A stretch of 64,000 nucleotides of DNA, taken from contig NZ_JACESV010000001.1 of the NCBI RefSeq assembly GCF_013911645.1, positions 868,001-932,000 of the forward strand. The letters run 5' to 3'. Positions 17,590 through 25,877 of the stretch are shown one piece after another. How positions within the stretch are numbered: position 1 is the stretch's first letter; each line of letters starts with the position of its first letter. The notes beneath the pieces are model-generated. The model saw only the letters and a list, made by a program, of their open reading frames with translations, made no database searches and had not been told where the DNA came from. The stretch comes from Allomuricauda sp. Lineage in GTDB: Bacteria; Bacteroidota; Bacteroidia; Flavobacteriales; Flavobacteriaceae. The position numbers and the translations under genes are program-made.

Positions 17590-18000
17590 TTGACTACTGG
17601 TAACAGCAATAATCCATCAAAAGTGAAATTGAATATAAAGCCCGACTGTGGAAATGCCCCAAAAAGAGAGTTGGTTAAACGCCTTAGCTGCTATTTTGCC
17701 TCCAACGATATCGAAAAGGCCATGGAGTTTTTGGATACCCATATCACATGGACCTTAGTCGGCAATAAAACCATAAATGGAAAAGAACATTTTAGAACAG
17801 CATTACAGGAAATGCGTCAAAATAAAGTGCGCGAGTTAACAATTCACAGCATAATCACCCACGGAAAGGAAGCCGCCATAAATGGTGAAATGTTATTGGA
17901 AGATGGAAGTGTATTCGGTTTTTCCGATTTCTACGAATTTACAAGTGCCAAAGGAACCCGTGTCAAGACCATTGTTTCCTATCTGATTGAGAAAAACTAA
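17590..18000 (+). CDS. NTF2/SnoaL-like protein
   Basis: A 136-residue protein of the cone-shaped NTF2-like fold (LVKRLSCYFASNDIEKAMEF, then ITWTLVGNKTINGKEHF and a beta-rich C-terminus). The only start upstream of the domain is TTG at 17590, two bases after the previous stop; a GTG at 17623 is an alternative, and no ATG precedes residue 45. The substrate is unknown. It is the last gene of the run and is convergent with the sigma-factor operon. Confidence 0.82.
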   Translation: MTTGNSNNPSKVKLNIKPDCGNAPKRELVKRLSCYFASNDIEKAMEFLDTHITWTLVGNKTINGKEHFRTALQEMRQNKVRELTIHSIITHGKEAAINGEMLLEDGSVFGFSDFYEFTSAKGTRVKTIVSYLIEKN

Positions 18001-18101
18001 CCTAAATACTGACAGTACCAAGGAATCCAATCCCCATTCCTCCTAATCAAAAATTAAAAAGGAGATTTTGTCTTTGAAGACTCTTGATGGAGTTAGGGTG
18101 T

Positions 18102-18968
18102 TCACACCATGTATTCCTTTAAAAACTCAATATTTGAAGATTTTCTTAAGCGCGACAAAGCCTTTACCTTTATTTGTCGAACTCTTTCCTCGCTCAGTTT
18201 TAACGCTAAAGCAATTTGTTGAATTCCCATGGATTCGCTGTTGCCAACGCCAAAATACATTTTGATCACAAAAGCTTCCCGATAATCCAACATGTTCAAA
18301 ATACCATCTATTTCGGCATGTAACGATTGGCCGATCATGTTATGTTCAGGACTTTCCAACTGGTTTGATGGAATAATGTCGTACAGATTTAGCTCCCCAT
18401 CCCCGACTTGCAATGATTCGTCCATTGAAATAGGCCATGAAGCATGCTGCATACAAACTTGGATCTCGGATAATGAGAAATCAATAAGTTCCGATACTTC
18501 CTCTGCGGTGGGCGGTCTTTGGTGCAATTGTTCAAAATGGGAAGAAGCTTTCTTTATTTTATTTATGACATTTATTTTGTTCAGGGGCAATCTAACCATC
18601 CTCGATTTTTCGGAAAGTGCCTGAATAATGCCTTGCCGTATCCACCAAACCGCGTAGGAAATAAATTTGAAGCCACGGGTCTCGTCAAATTTTGTGGCCG
18701 CTTTGACCAATCCGAGATTGCCCTCGTTGATAAGATCATGGAGGTTAAGCCCTCTTGATTGGTATTGTTTGGCGACGGATACTACAAACCTCAAATTGGC
18801 GGACACCAATTTTTCCATGGCCCAAGTGTCCCCATGTCTTATTCGTACAGCTAGAGCCACCTCCTCGTCTTCCGTAATCATCGGGATACGGGCTATGTCG
18901 TTTAGGTATCGCGTAAGCGATGGGGTATCCCTGTTTGTTATCAGTTTTGATATTGAAAGTGGTCTCAT
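18102..18968 (-). CDS. RpoD-like sigma-70 factor, divergent paralogue
   Basis: A 288-residue sigma factor with the compact layout of the Bacteroidota primary sigma: region 1.2 (DTPSLTRYLNDIARI), region 2 (ANLRFVVSVAKQYQSRGLNL and KFISYAVWWIRQGIIQALSE), region 3 and a region 4 HTH (MGIQQIALALKLSEERVRQI). Region 4 and the inter-domain sequence differ clearly from the usual housekeeping RpoD, so this is probably an alternative group-2-type factor. It is the last gene of a three-gene operon behind a bS21 gene and a NYN-domain gene, 15 bp after the latter. Confidence 0.93.
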   Translation of the reverse strand: MRPLSISKLITNRDTPSLTRYLNDIARIPMITEDEEVALAVRIRHGDTWAMEKLVSANLRFVVSVAKQYQSRGLNLHDLINEGNLGLVKAATKFDETRGFKFISYAVWWIRQGIIQALSEKSRMVRLPLNKINVINKIKKASSHFEQLHQRPPTAEEVSELIDFSLSEIQVCMQHASWPISMDESLQVGDGELNLYDIIPSNQLESPEHNMIGQSLHAEIDGILNMLDYREAFVIKMYFGVGNSESMGIQQIALALKLSEERVRQIKVKALSRLRKSSNIEFLKEYMV

Positions 18969-18983
18969 AGCTTATCTGTCTCA

Positions 18984-19718
18984 TTAGGACTTCGTCCTCA
19001 CGTAAATCAAGTTTCCATTGCCCTTTGGATTTTTTCTGGAGCCAATTTCAATTTGGTCTAGGGATTTGACCAAAGGGGTCAGTTTTCGGAACCCGTAGTT
19101 CCTGGCATCAAAATTGGGTTGCTTTTTTTGCAAGAGTGTGCCAACTTCGCCTAAAAAGGCCCACCCCTCCTCATCCTCCACATCTGCAATGGTAGTTAGG
19201 ATAAGGTCTATCACCTTGGGAGTGATCTTATCTATTTTACTCTTGTTGTTTTTTTCCGTGTCGTTGGCATCGCCTACTGGGGCTTTATGTAATATTTCAA
19301 GGTATATGAACTTATCACAGGACACTATAAAAGGATCTGGGGTCTTTCGTTCTCCAATTCCAAAAACTGTCATACCGGCCTCTCTTAATCGTATTGCCAA
19401 ACGCGTAAAATCACTGTCGCTCGACACCAGGGCAAAACCATTTACCTTTCCGGTATACAAGATGTCCATCGCATCTATGATCATCGCGCTGTCCGTAGCG
19501 TTTTTGCCGGTGGTGTATCCGTATTGTTGAACAGGTGTTATCGCATTTTTAAGAAGGACATCCTTCCATTTTACCAAACTTGGCTTGGTCCAGTCTCCGT
19601 AGATTCTTTTTATGCTGGGGTTTCCATATTTTGCAATTTCCTCCAGCATTTCTTTGACATATTTGGAGGGAATGTTATCGCCATCTATTAGTACGGCAAG
19701 GCTTAAATCTTTATCCAT
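18984..19718 (-). CDS. NYN/LabA-like PIN-fold RNase with OST-HTH (LOTUS) domain
   Basis: A 244-residue protein. Residues about 6-145 form a NYN/DUF88 nuclease-like domain with acidic sites DGDN, NATDSAMIIDAMD and SSDSDFTRLA. Residues about 165-240 form an OST-HTH/LOTUS RNA-binding winged helix (GWAFLGEVGTLLQKKQPNFD). The combination predicts a metal-dependent ribonuclease that binds structured RNA. It starts 8 bp after the bS21 stop codon and precedes the sigma-factor gene, so the three are made together. Confidence 0.92.
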   Translation of the reverse strand: MDKDLSLAVLIDGDNIPSKYVKEMLEEIAKYGNPSIKRIYGDWTKPSLVKWKDVLLKNAITPVQQYGYTTGKNATDSAMIIDAMDILYTGKVNGFALVSSDSDFTRLAIRLREAGMTVFGIGERKTPDPFIVSCDKFIYLEILHKAPVGDANDTEKNNKSKIDKITPKVIDLILTTIADVEDEEGWAFLGEVGTLLQKKQPNFDARNYGFRKLTPLVKSLDQIEIGSRKNPKGNGNLIYVRTKS

Positions 19719-19726
19719 AATAAATA

Positions 19727-19921
19727 TTACTCCTCGTTTCTTTTTAAATATTCATTCTTATAGACGGCCTTTGCAAGTTCTTCCCTTTTCTCTTTGGATT
19801 TTTTGGTAAACCTTTGGTTTTCCCTAATATGTTTTAACTGTTGGGTGTTCCGCACCTTGTTCCTATATCTTTTCAAGGCTCTTTCAATATTTTCACCGGG
19901 AACTATTTTAATTTTTAGCAT
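19727..19921 (-). CDS. rpsU: Ribosomal protein bS21 (operon-linked copy)
   Basis: A 64-residue, highly basic bS21 (IKIVPGENIERALKRYRNKV followed by the Arg/Lys-rich helical tail). bS21 sits by the 3' end of 16S rRNA and, in flavobacteria, helps to occlude the anti-Shine-Dalgarno. The gene heads an operon with the NYN and sigma genes. The 19 bases before the ATG contain no Shine-Dalgarno-like AGGAG. Whether another rpsU exists elsewhere in the genome cannot be seen here. Confidence 0.93.
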   Translation of the reverse strand: MLKIKIVPGENIERALKRYRNKVRNTQQLKHIRENQRFTKKSKEKREELAKAVYKNEYLKRNEE

Positions 19922-19952
19922 ATGTTTTGTGCTTTAAGGGTTCATGTAATTA

Positions 19953-20004
19953 CAGGCAATCTAAAACATAGGCCTGTTGTCCAAGGATATGTTTGATCCT
20001 TGGA
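19953..20004 (-). promoter_or_regulatory. Candidate structured leader of the rpsU operon
   Basis: Two hairpins lie just upstream of rpsU on its strand: a 9-bp stem TCCAAGGAT/ATCCTTGGA (19980-20004) and a 5-bp stem CAGGC/GCCTG (19953-19976). Neither is followed by a U-run, so they are not simple terminators. A leader that controls bS21 synthesis is plausible, but the transcript start is unknown. Confidence 0.4.
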
Positions 20005-20272
20005 AATGCATATAGGGACTTTAGCCATGCAAGCATCAAAAAGATGAATATTCAAACAAAAAACAACCTAAGAAATAGCCTCTTCTGAACTAGGAATCAA
20101 TAGGGAGAGAGCTGTCTTGATATTTAAGGATTGGAGTACTGATTGTCCATTATCCGCAATGCACAATAAAGGAAAGGATTTAAATTGGATTTAAGCCGCT
20201 TTTGTCCTTTTATTTTAATTCCGGTGGAAGGTTCTTTTGCATTTGTGCCGGTTAAAATCCCAACAAGGGTTA

Positions 20273-20371
20273 TGCTATACAGCCAAAGATGCGGAAGAAG
20301 TCCAAAATTTGGCTGAGGAACCATCCTATCAAAAAAAGAAAGAACAACTAAAAACAAATCCTGCTGCATAA
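20273..20371 (+). pseudogene. Possible remnant of a sulfatase C-terminus
   Basis: The frame reads AKDAEEVQNLAEEPSYQKKK and then ends at TAA (20369-20371). This resembles the terminal segment of formylglycine sulfatases (DLxxDPxExxNLAxxPxYxxxxxxL). No start or catalytic part is present, and the matching upstream sequence would need a frame change. It lies in the roughly 800-bp gap 19922-20722, which otherwise holds no intact gene. The assignment rests on a short motif. Confidence 0.35.
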
Positions 20372-20389
20372 GATATTTTAACTGATTAA

Positions 20390-20527
20390 GTTGATTTTAA
20401 AAACATATCAAAAAGAGTGTACATAACGGAGCTCAAAAAAAAAAATGTCGAACAGAGCTATACCAGAGGCGACGACGTAGATGATAAACCTGACCGTCCT
20501 ATCCACTTAGCACTGTATTGGAACTAA
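20390..20527 (+). pseudogene. Short unassigned open frame, possible gene remnant
   Basis: A 45-codon frame without an in-frame start reads KRVYITELKKKNVEQSYTRG and ends RPIHLALYWN before TAA. It looks protein-like but is too short to assign. Together with the sulfatase-like fragment just before it and the frameshifted amidohydrolase after it, it suggests a decaying stretch. Confidence 0.2.
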
Positions 20528-20722
20528 GTTTTATGTGGCACCGATTTTCCGTAAAATTCTTATATTTAAGACCATATCCCCCAGAGACTTATTGAATTAC
20601 AGAAATGCCTTGCTTTGCATTAAAAACAGAAGACTTGGGCATAGCCAACCTATTTGGTGTTGTATGCAAAAGAAAGTTGGGCAAATAAACAAGTTGAGCC
20701 ACATAGAACCAATAATTATGAT

Positions 20723-21897
20723 ATGAATAAATTGCTAATTTTCAGCCTAATCGCTTTAATTCTGATGGGCTGTAACGAACCGCCCAAGTATGATTTAGTC
20801 ATTGAAAAAGTTAATTTATTTGATGGCCATGAAGACCTAGGCACTGTGAATGTGGCTATAAATGATGATACAATAGCCGCAATAACCGCAAACAAATTAC
20901 ATGCAGGTTCAACTATAGATGGGTCAGGTAAATTCATGATTCCTGGACTAGTCAATGCCATGTACATGCCAATAGTTTGGAAGATTTACAAGAAGGCTAC
21001 CCTTTAGGTATTTTGACTCTTTTGAATATGCATACCGGATTGGAAGAAAGGGAACTTGGCTGGAAAACAATGACAAAAGATTCAATCGGTTTTTCCACTC
21101 TTTATGGAGCTGGTCATGCAGCCACAGTACCAGGTGGGCATCCTACTCAATTCAGCCCAGATATGGAAACAATTAATGATTCGCTTTCTGTTGAGGACTG
21201 GATAAATCATCGAATCTCCAAAAAGGTTGATTACATAAAAATAGTTCACACTTTAGGTGGATGGATGGATGAGCCAGCAGCCCCAACTTTAGACTATGAT
21301 AAAATTAAGAAGCTTATAGGACTCGCACATAGTAATGGATTCAAAGCTGTGGTGCATGTCGGGGAAGTTGAAGAAATGGAAACCATTGCAAAATTTAAAC
21401 CCGATGGTTTTGTGCATATGCTGAGCATGAAAAAAGATATTCCAGTCCCGGACAGCTATTACACCACAATTTCGTCTAGCGGTACTTTTGTTGTACCTAC
21501 TGCAGGTATTAATTTAAAACCGATGGATGGACTTCCTCCGTTTATGCGGGAATGGATTTCAAATAATCTATTGGACGCAAAAGAAAGTGCCGAAATAATA
21601 AAAAAAATGCATGAAGCTGGGATATTGATCGTGGCAGGTACTGATGCACAAGAAGGTCAAATGAATTTTGGGGAAGATTACTTTTTGGAACTAGAGCTAT
21701 ACAAAATGGCAGGCTTGTCCAACCTTGAAGTACTTAAAACAGCTACAGGAAATGCAGCCAAGGCTTTTGATTTACCTATTGGAGAAATTAAAAAAGGAAG
21801 TAAGGCAACTTTTGTCCTTCTCAATGCAAACCCCTTAAATGACCTTGCAAACCTTAGAAAAGTTGAACAGGTTTGGAAAAATGGTAAGACCAATTAA
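20723..21897 (+). pseudogene. Imidazolonepropionase-like amidohydrolase lipoprotein, frameshifted
   Basis: Two frames make one amidohydrolase. The first begins at the ATG at 20723 with a lipobox (LILMGCNEPP) and reads to MIPGLVNA. There the expected AHVHANSLEDLQEGYPLG continues only in another frame. Restoring one base near 20958 (GCCAT to GCCCAT) joins the two and rebuilds the metal-binding HxH. The rest is intact (VVHVGEVEE, IVAGTDAQEG). A missing base in a C-run may be true mutation or sequence error. The gene is isolated in a gene-poor region. Confidence 0.85.
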
Positions 21898-22193
21898 TAA
21901 GTACTGAAACAACACCTAACCCATGCTGGAATTTAATGGGCATGGTAAAACCACTTATAAGTTACTGTATATGTCAACTAGATTATAATTAAAGTGGCTA
22001 ATATTAGGTTCTCGGTATCCGGGCGATCCATTTCTGGTAAAGAAAATTACGGTGAAAGTGTGTTTTGATTTCATTTTTCATGACTTTGGTTAAACAATAA
22101 ATTGTAAAGACGAAAGTCAAATCGTACTCTAAAGTCCTTTCAAGTTAGTACATTCCGGATTAATCGCTGTACACCGAATTGCACACCTTTTAT

Positions 22194-22310
22194 TTGGTTT
22201 TAAATGAAATCAGATGAATGCATAAAAAACAAAAGGCACTGTCAATCAGTCAGTTGACAGTGCTTTGATACCACCTATTTAGTGGTTCGTCGGGGTGGCA
22301 GAAACCACAC
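22194..22310. other. Candidate attachment site A: tRNA-3'-end-like core with flanking hairpin
   Basis: The core GTCGGGGTGGCAGA (22289-22302) matches, as reverse complement, the CCACCCCGAC 3' end of a tRNA. To its left is a terminator-like hairpin (22236-22263). The 100 bp left of the core aligns without large gaps to 39371-39477 next to the integrase gene, which carries the same core in the same direction. No complete tRNA is present. The remainder of the 21898-22684 gap is AT-rich without a recognisable gene. Confidence 0.5.
22236..22263 (-). terminator. Rho-independent terminator-like hairpin
   Basis: A perfect 10-bp stem GCACTGTCAA/TTGACAGTGC with an 8-base loop. On the minus strand it is followed by CTTTTGTTTTTT, the arrangement expected after a minus-strand tRNA gene. 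It is part of candidate attachment site A. Confidence 0.6.
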
Positions 22311-22605
22311 CCGATTTATATATATTTGAAAATCAATGTATTGACACCTTAATCTTAAGGGCACTCCCGTTCAGAACACGGAAAGCAAAAAACAACTTTT
22401 GAACACATTTTTCATGTGTTTAATCCGTAGCAAAAATAATAACATTTCGTGTACACAACAATTCTGAGTTAACTATTTTCCTACCCCTTTAAAATCTTTG
22501 ATTATCATATCCGCTGTAAAATCATTTTAAACATTAAAATGAACATCTCTAAATTTCTTGCGGTTAATTTCTCAAGTATAGGATTCAAATTTAGTCATAC
22601 AAAAA

Positions 22606-22626
22606 GATGGCCCATTGTGGGCCATC
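22606..22626 (-). terminator. Terminator of the SusCD/DASS operon
   Basis: A perfect 9-bp stem GATGGCCCA/TGGGCCATC with loop TTG, followed on the minus strand by TTTTTG. It lies 59 bp after the stop of the lipoprotein hydrolase gene and fits the end of the leftward operon that starts at 32851. Confidence 0.85.
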
Positions 22627-22684
22627 TCAAATTAACTAAATCAAAAATCAACTATTCTTGAGTTTCTCTTAAACTGTAATAACC

Positions 22685-24073
22685 TTATTCAAATTCCAAA
22701 AAATAGTCCTTGAACTCAGGTGAATTGAACATTCCGTTGCCATCATGGGCCACATTGGGCACAATTATTTTTCTGTGGTTATGATCGTTCGGATAAAAGC
22801 TTTCCATGTATTGAAATATATTCTCACCTCGATTAAATCGATTGGATCCCAACAAAGTTGCTTGACAGTCCGTAGTGTTGAGAGTTCCTTCTGTTGATGT
22901 ATCATCACTTCCCAAAAAGTAAACCGTATTTCGGGAAACCTGCTGTTGGGTCAAAGTGGATGCATCAACGCCATCCAAATAAGGTACTGCAAACTCATAT
23001 CCATAGGGCCAATAATCATAGCCCGCGCAATCCATAGGTTCATAGAAGCTCGAAGTATCCTCATTGTAGCGCTGGCCATCAGGATAATAGAAATATTGAT
23101 TGTTTGCCACTACGTACTGAAAATCAATGGTTTCTATTGTGGCCTGAACTTTATTGGCCAAGGCATAATGTTGGGTATAAGCGGCGCCGGATGAATGCCC
23201 AGCAATAAAAACAGTTTCTAGGTTAGGAAACTTCTCTTGGTTTGAAAAACGATTGACCAAGCTATCCAATACGGTAAAGGAACTTATTCCTGAGTTATTG
23301 TTTCCTGCGTTTGCTCCTTCACGCCATCTGGAATCGTTCCATATCAGTCCATTTGCAGGGGCTGTACCATTATCTTGAAAGTATGGTGCAATAATAAGCG
23401 TGTTCCTTTCCATCTTCATACTTTGCAACGAATTGACCATATAATTGTAATAATTATCTGCATCTCGATTAGCTCCGTGGACTACCACAACAACCTTCTC
23501 TATAAAGTCCCATACAAACTCGGTGTCTTCGATAAAATCATAATTTGAATAAACATCAAAGGATAAAGATTGTTCGGAATCATCCAAAAACTCCAATCGT
23601 TGCATACAATCTTCAGATGCCGACAGGCATGGGGTCTTTGCATTCGTTTCCGCATTTTCTGTTGTAAAAGAATAGGAAACCGACTGTTGGAGCATTTTTC
23701 CCTCGACACCAATTCGACCAGAATCAATATTAATTGTATAGGCCGTATTGGGTACCATGTCGTCCAAACCAATCAGCACCTTAGTGGATTGGTTAAGGTA
23801 TTGCGCCATATAGGTCACATTCTCCTGCCCTGCACTTATATACACCGCATTTTCAAATGCATCGGGTTCCACTACGGACGAAAAAACAATCTCAAAAGTA
23901 CTGTTCAATGGAACACCCTGCATATCATCGGTAAATACCGTGTCGTTCAATTTAACGGAAATCACGTTTAACGAGCCCGCCGTAGCATCATCATCTTCAC
24001 TACAAGCGGTGAACCAAAGCACAACCATGCCCATAAGTACACGTTGAAGGTTCTTGACTATATTTTTATTCAT
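22685..24073 (-). CDS. Lipoprotein with bacterial Ig-like domain and alpha/beta-hydrolase domain
   Basis: A 462-residue lipoprotein (VLWFTACSED). Residues about 35-140 form a Big_5/SbsA Ig-like domain (VPLNSTFEIVFSSVVEP...YTINIDSGRIGVEGK, given in part). The C-terminal two thirds form an alpha/beta hydrolase with oxyanion-type VVVVHGANRD, nucleophile elbow FIAGHSSGAAYT and a late His in NVAHDGNG. It may be an esterase or peptidase for a surface substrate. It is the last gene of the SusCD operon, and its Ig domain matches the one in the preceding lipoprotein. Confidence 0.82.
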   Translation of the reverse strand: MNKNIVKNLQRVLMGMVVLWFTACSEDDDATAGSLNVISVKLNDTVFTDDMQGVPLNSTFEIVFSSVVEPDAFENAVYISAGQENVTYMAQYLNQSTKVLIGLDDMVPNTAYTINIDSGRIGVEGKMLQQSVSYSFTTENAETNAKTPCLSASEDCMQRLEFLDDSEQSLSFDVYSNYDFIEDTEFVWDFIEKVVVVVHGANRDADNYYNYMVNSLQSMKMERNTLIIAPYFQDNGTAPANGLIWNDSRWREGANAGNNNSGISSFTVLDSLVNRFSNQEKFPNLETVFIAGHSSGAAYTQHYALANKVQATIETIDFQYVVANNQYFYYPDGQRYNEDTSSFYEPMDCAGYDYWPYGYEFAVPYLDGVDASTLTQQQVSRNTVYFLGSDDTSTEGTLNTTDCQATLLGSNRFNRGENIFQYMESFYPNDHNHRKIIVPNVAHDGNGMFNSPEFKDYFLEFE

Positions 24074-24090
24074 CTTATTCTTTTAATAAA

Positions 24091-25857
24091 TTAATTACAT
24101 GCCGGATAGGTACAGGCCGACTCTTGTGTTGTGGTGGAACCAGCTGCGCAATCCACACCACCTGTCATCCAAGTTGTACCCTCCTTATAGGCCCAAGATC
24201 CCGAATATTCCCAGGCTGCTCCTGTTCCATCCACATCAACATCACCAAAGGTTTCAACCACGGTATTCCCATTGAACAGTTCTATGGCATCATCACCGTT
24301 TTGGTTCATGGACTCCGTCTCAATAATGTGTTCAAATGAATCTATGCAGCCACCAAAATAGGCCGCTATTGTTGCTTGCTCGCGAGCCAGAAGAATATCG
24401 TCCCCCTCCTCAACGGCAATAGCAGGCAATGTAAATTCGATACCGTCGGTACCTCCTCCATTGTTGGCAACACCGATACTATAGATGCTCAAATCGGGGA
24501 TGTTTTTATTAACCTTTAAGTGTACGGCCTTTCCTCCGTTGGTTCCGCTGCCGTCCCACGATAGGGCCAACACTCCTTTTAAAGAAAGAGCTTCGTTACA
24601 AATAGGGTAAGGACAGTTGGAATCAGCAGAAGTTGTGGAGCCGATGGAGCAATCAAGTCCTCCCGTGGTCCAGAAACCATCAAATTTATAGGCCCAAGAA
24701 CCAGAATATTCCCATGCTTCTCCCGTACCATCCACATTAACGTCCCCATAGGTTTCGATAACGATATCTCCTTGGAACAGTTCAATGGCATCATCCCCAT
24801 TTTGGTTGATGGCGGATTCAGCTTGGAGTACATATTCAAACTCATCGGTACATCCTCCAAGATATGTGGACAACAAAGCTGTTTCCCTTGCCACCAGAAT
24901 ATCATCCCCTGCAGCAACAGAAATCGCAGGTAAGGTAAACTCTTTACCATCTGTTCCCCCTCCATTGTTCGCTGTTCCCAAACCATAAAGGCTTAAGTCA
25001 GCAATATCCTGATTGGCCACAAGATGAACGGCTTTACCATCATTAGTCCCGGAACCATCCCATGTAAGGGCCATAATCCCCTTTAATGATAAGGCAGGTA
25101 ATTGTTCAATAATCGCCATGGTTATGCCTTCTGAGCCACTTGAGGCATTGGTTACTTCTCCCAATGAAATATCAATCACCTCATTGCCTTCATTTTCGCC
25201 ATCCAATACCGTGGTAATCTCAAAAGAAACGGATAGGGAGCCTTGAGGAACAATGATTGTTTCCTCCTCAGAAACAGTATAGTCCACGTCTTTGGTGGCA
25301 CTTCCATCAAAAATGATGGTAGCGGTCACATCATCATTTGCGACTTTATTCAAAGTTGCCGTGATCGTAGCCGTTTCACCATCTTCCTGTAATTCGGAAA
25401 CATCACTAGACAAGGTCAAGGTCGGTGGCACAAAAGCTGCAGTAGTGAAATTAATGGTAAATGGGTTGTCCAAGGATTCTCCTTCAACACCATACGTTCC
25501 CTCTGGCAATGTTACCGTATAACTTGTTTCATAGTCCAACTCACTTGGAATCAAACTAACATTTGAGTCGGTGTTTGAAAATTCAATTTCGTAATCCACG
25601 TTTCCGGAGCCTGAAGTAAATTCCAAGGCCGATACCATAGCGTCGGTATTTAAACTATGGGAAAAAATCAAATCGACAGAGGTGTTCACCGGAACATTTT
25701 CGACACTGGTTCCAAAATTTGTTTCGGTTATATTGGTGGTCAATACTCTCAAGGAGCCATCATCTAAAATAGTTCCTTCTTCGTCATCGTTACAACCAAT
25801 AAATAAAAACACCATAAAAAAGGCTATGTGCAATATTGGGTTTTTATAAGTTTTCAT
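24091..25857 (-). CDS. Lipoprotein with Ig-like, Calx-beta and two lamin-tail-like domains
   Basis: A 588-residue lipoprotein (MVFLFIGCNDDEEG). In order: a Big_5-like Ig domain (residues about 40-140), a Calx-beta-like domain (TLSSDVSELQEDGETATITA) and two tandem repeats of about 150 residues that begin LSLKG(I/V)xAL(S/T)WDGSGTN and end with AWEYSGSWAYK and a Cys-containing tail. The repeats resemble lamin-tail domains, common on secreted nucleases and adhesins. No catalytic residues were recognised, so ligand binding at the surface is the likely role. It lies 17 bp upstream of the hydrolase lipoprotein. Confidence 0.78.
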   Translation of the reverse strand: MKTYKNPILHIAFFMVFLFIGCNDDEEGTILDDGSLRVLTTNITETNFGTSVENVPVNTSVDLIFSHSLNTDAMVSALEFTSGSGNVDYEIEFSNTDSNVSLIPSELDYETSYTVTLPEGTYGVEGESLDNPFTINFTTAAFVPPTLTLSSDVSELQEDGETATITATLNKVANDDVTATIIFDGSATKDVDYTVSEEETIIVPQGSLSVSFEITTVLDGENEGNEVIDISLGEVTNASSGSEGITMAIIEQLPALSLKGIMALTWDGSGTNDGKAVHLVANQDIADLSLYGLGTANNGGGTDGKEFTLPAISVAAGDDILVARETALLSTYLGGCTDEFEYVLQAESAINQNGDDAIELFQGDIVIETYGDVNVDGTGEAWEYSGSWAYKFDGFWTTGGLDCSIGSTTSADSNCPYPICNEALSLKGVLALSWDGSGTNGGKAVHLKVNKNIPDLSIYSIGVANNGGGTDGIEFTLPAIAVEEGDDILLAREQATIAAYFGGCIDSFEHIIETESMNQNGDDAIELFNGNTVVETFGDVDVDGTGAAWEYSGSWAYKEGTTWMTGGVDCAAGSTTTQESACTYPACN

Positions 25858-25877
25858 GTTTAGTAATTTTTAGTTTG

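Noticed and set aside
20124..20369. 81-codon minus-strand frame
   Set aside because: It is antisense to a more protein-like sulfatase-type fragment and has no features of its own.
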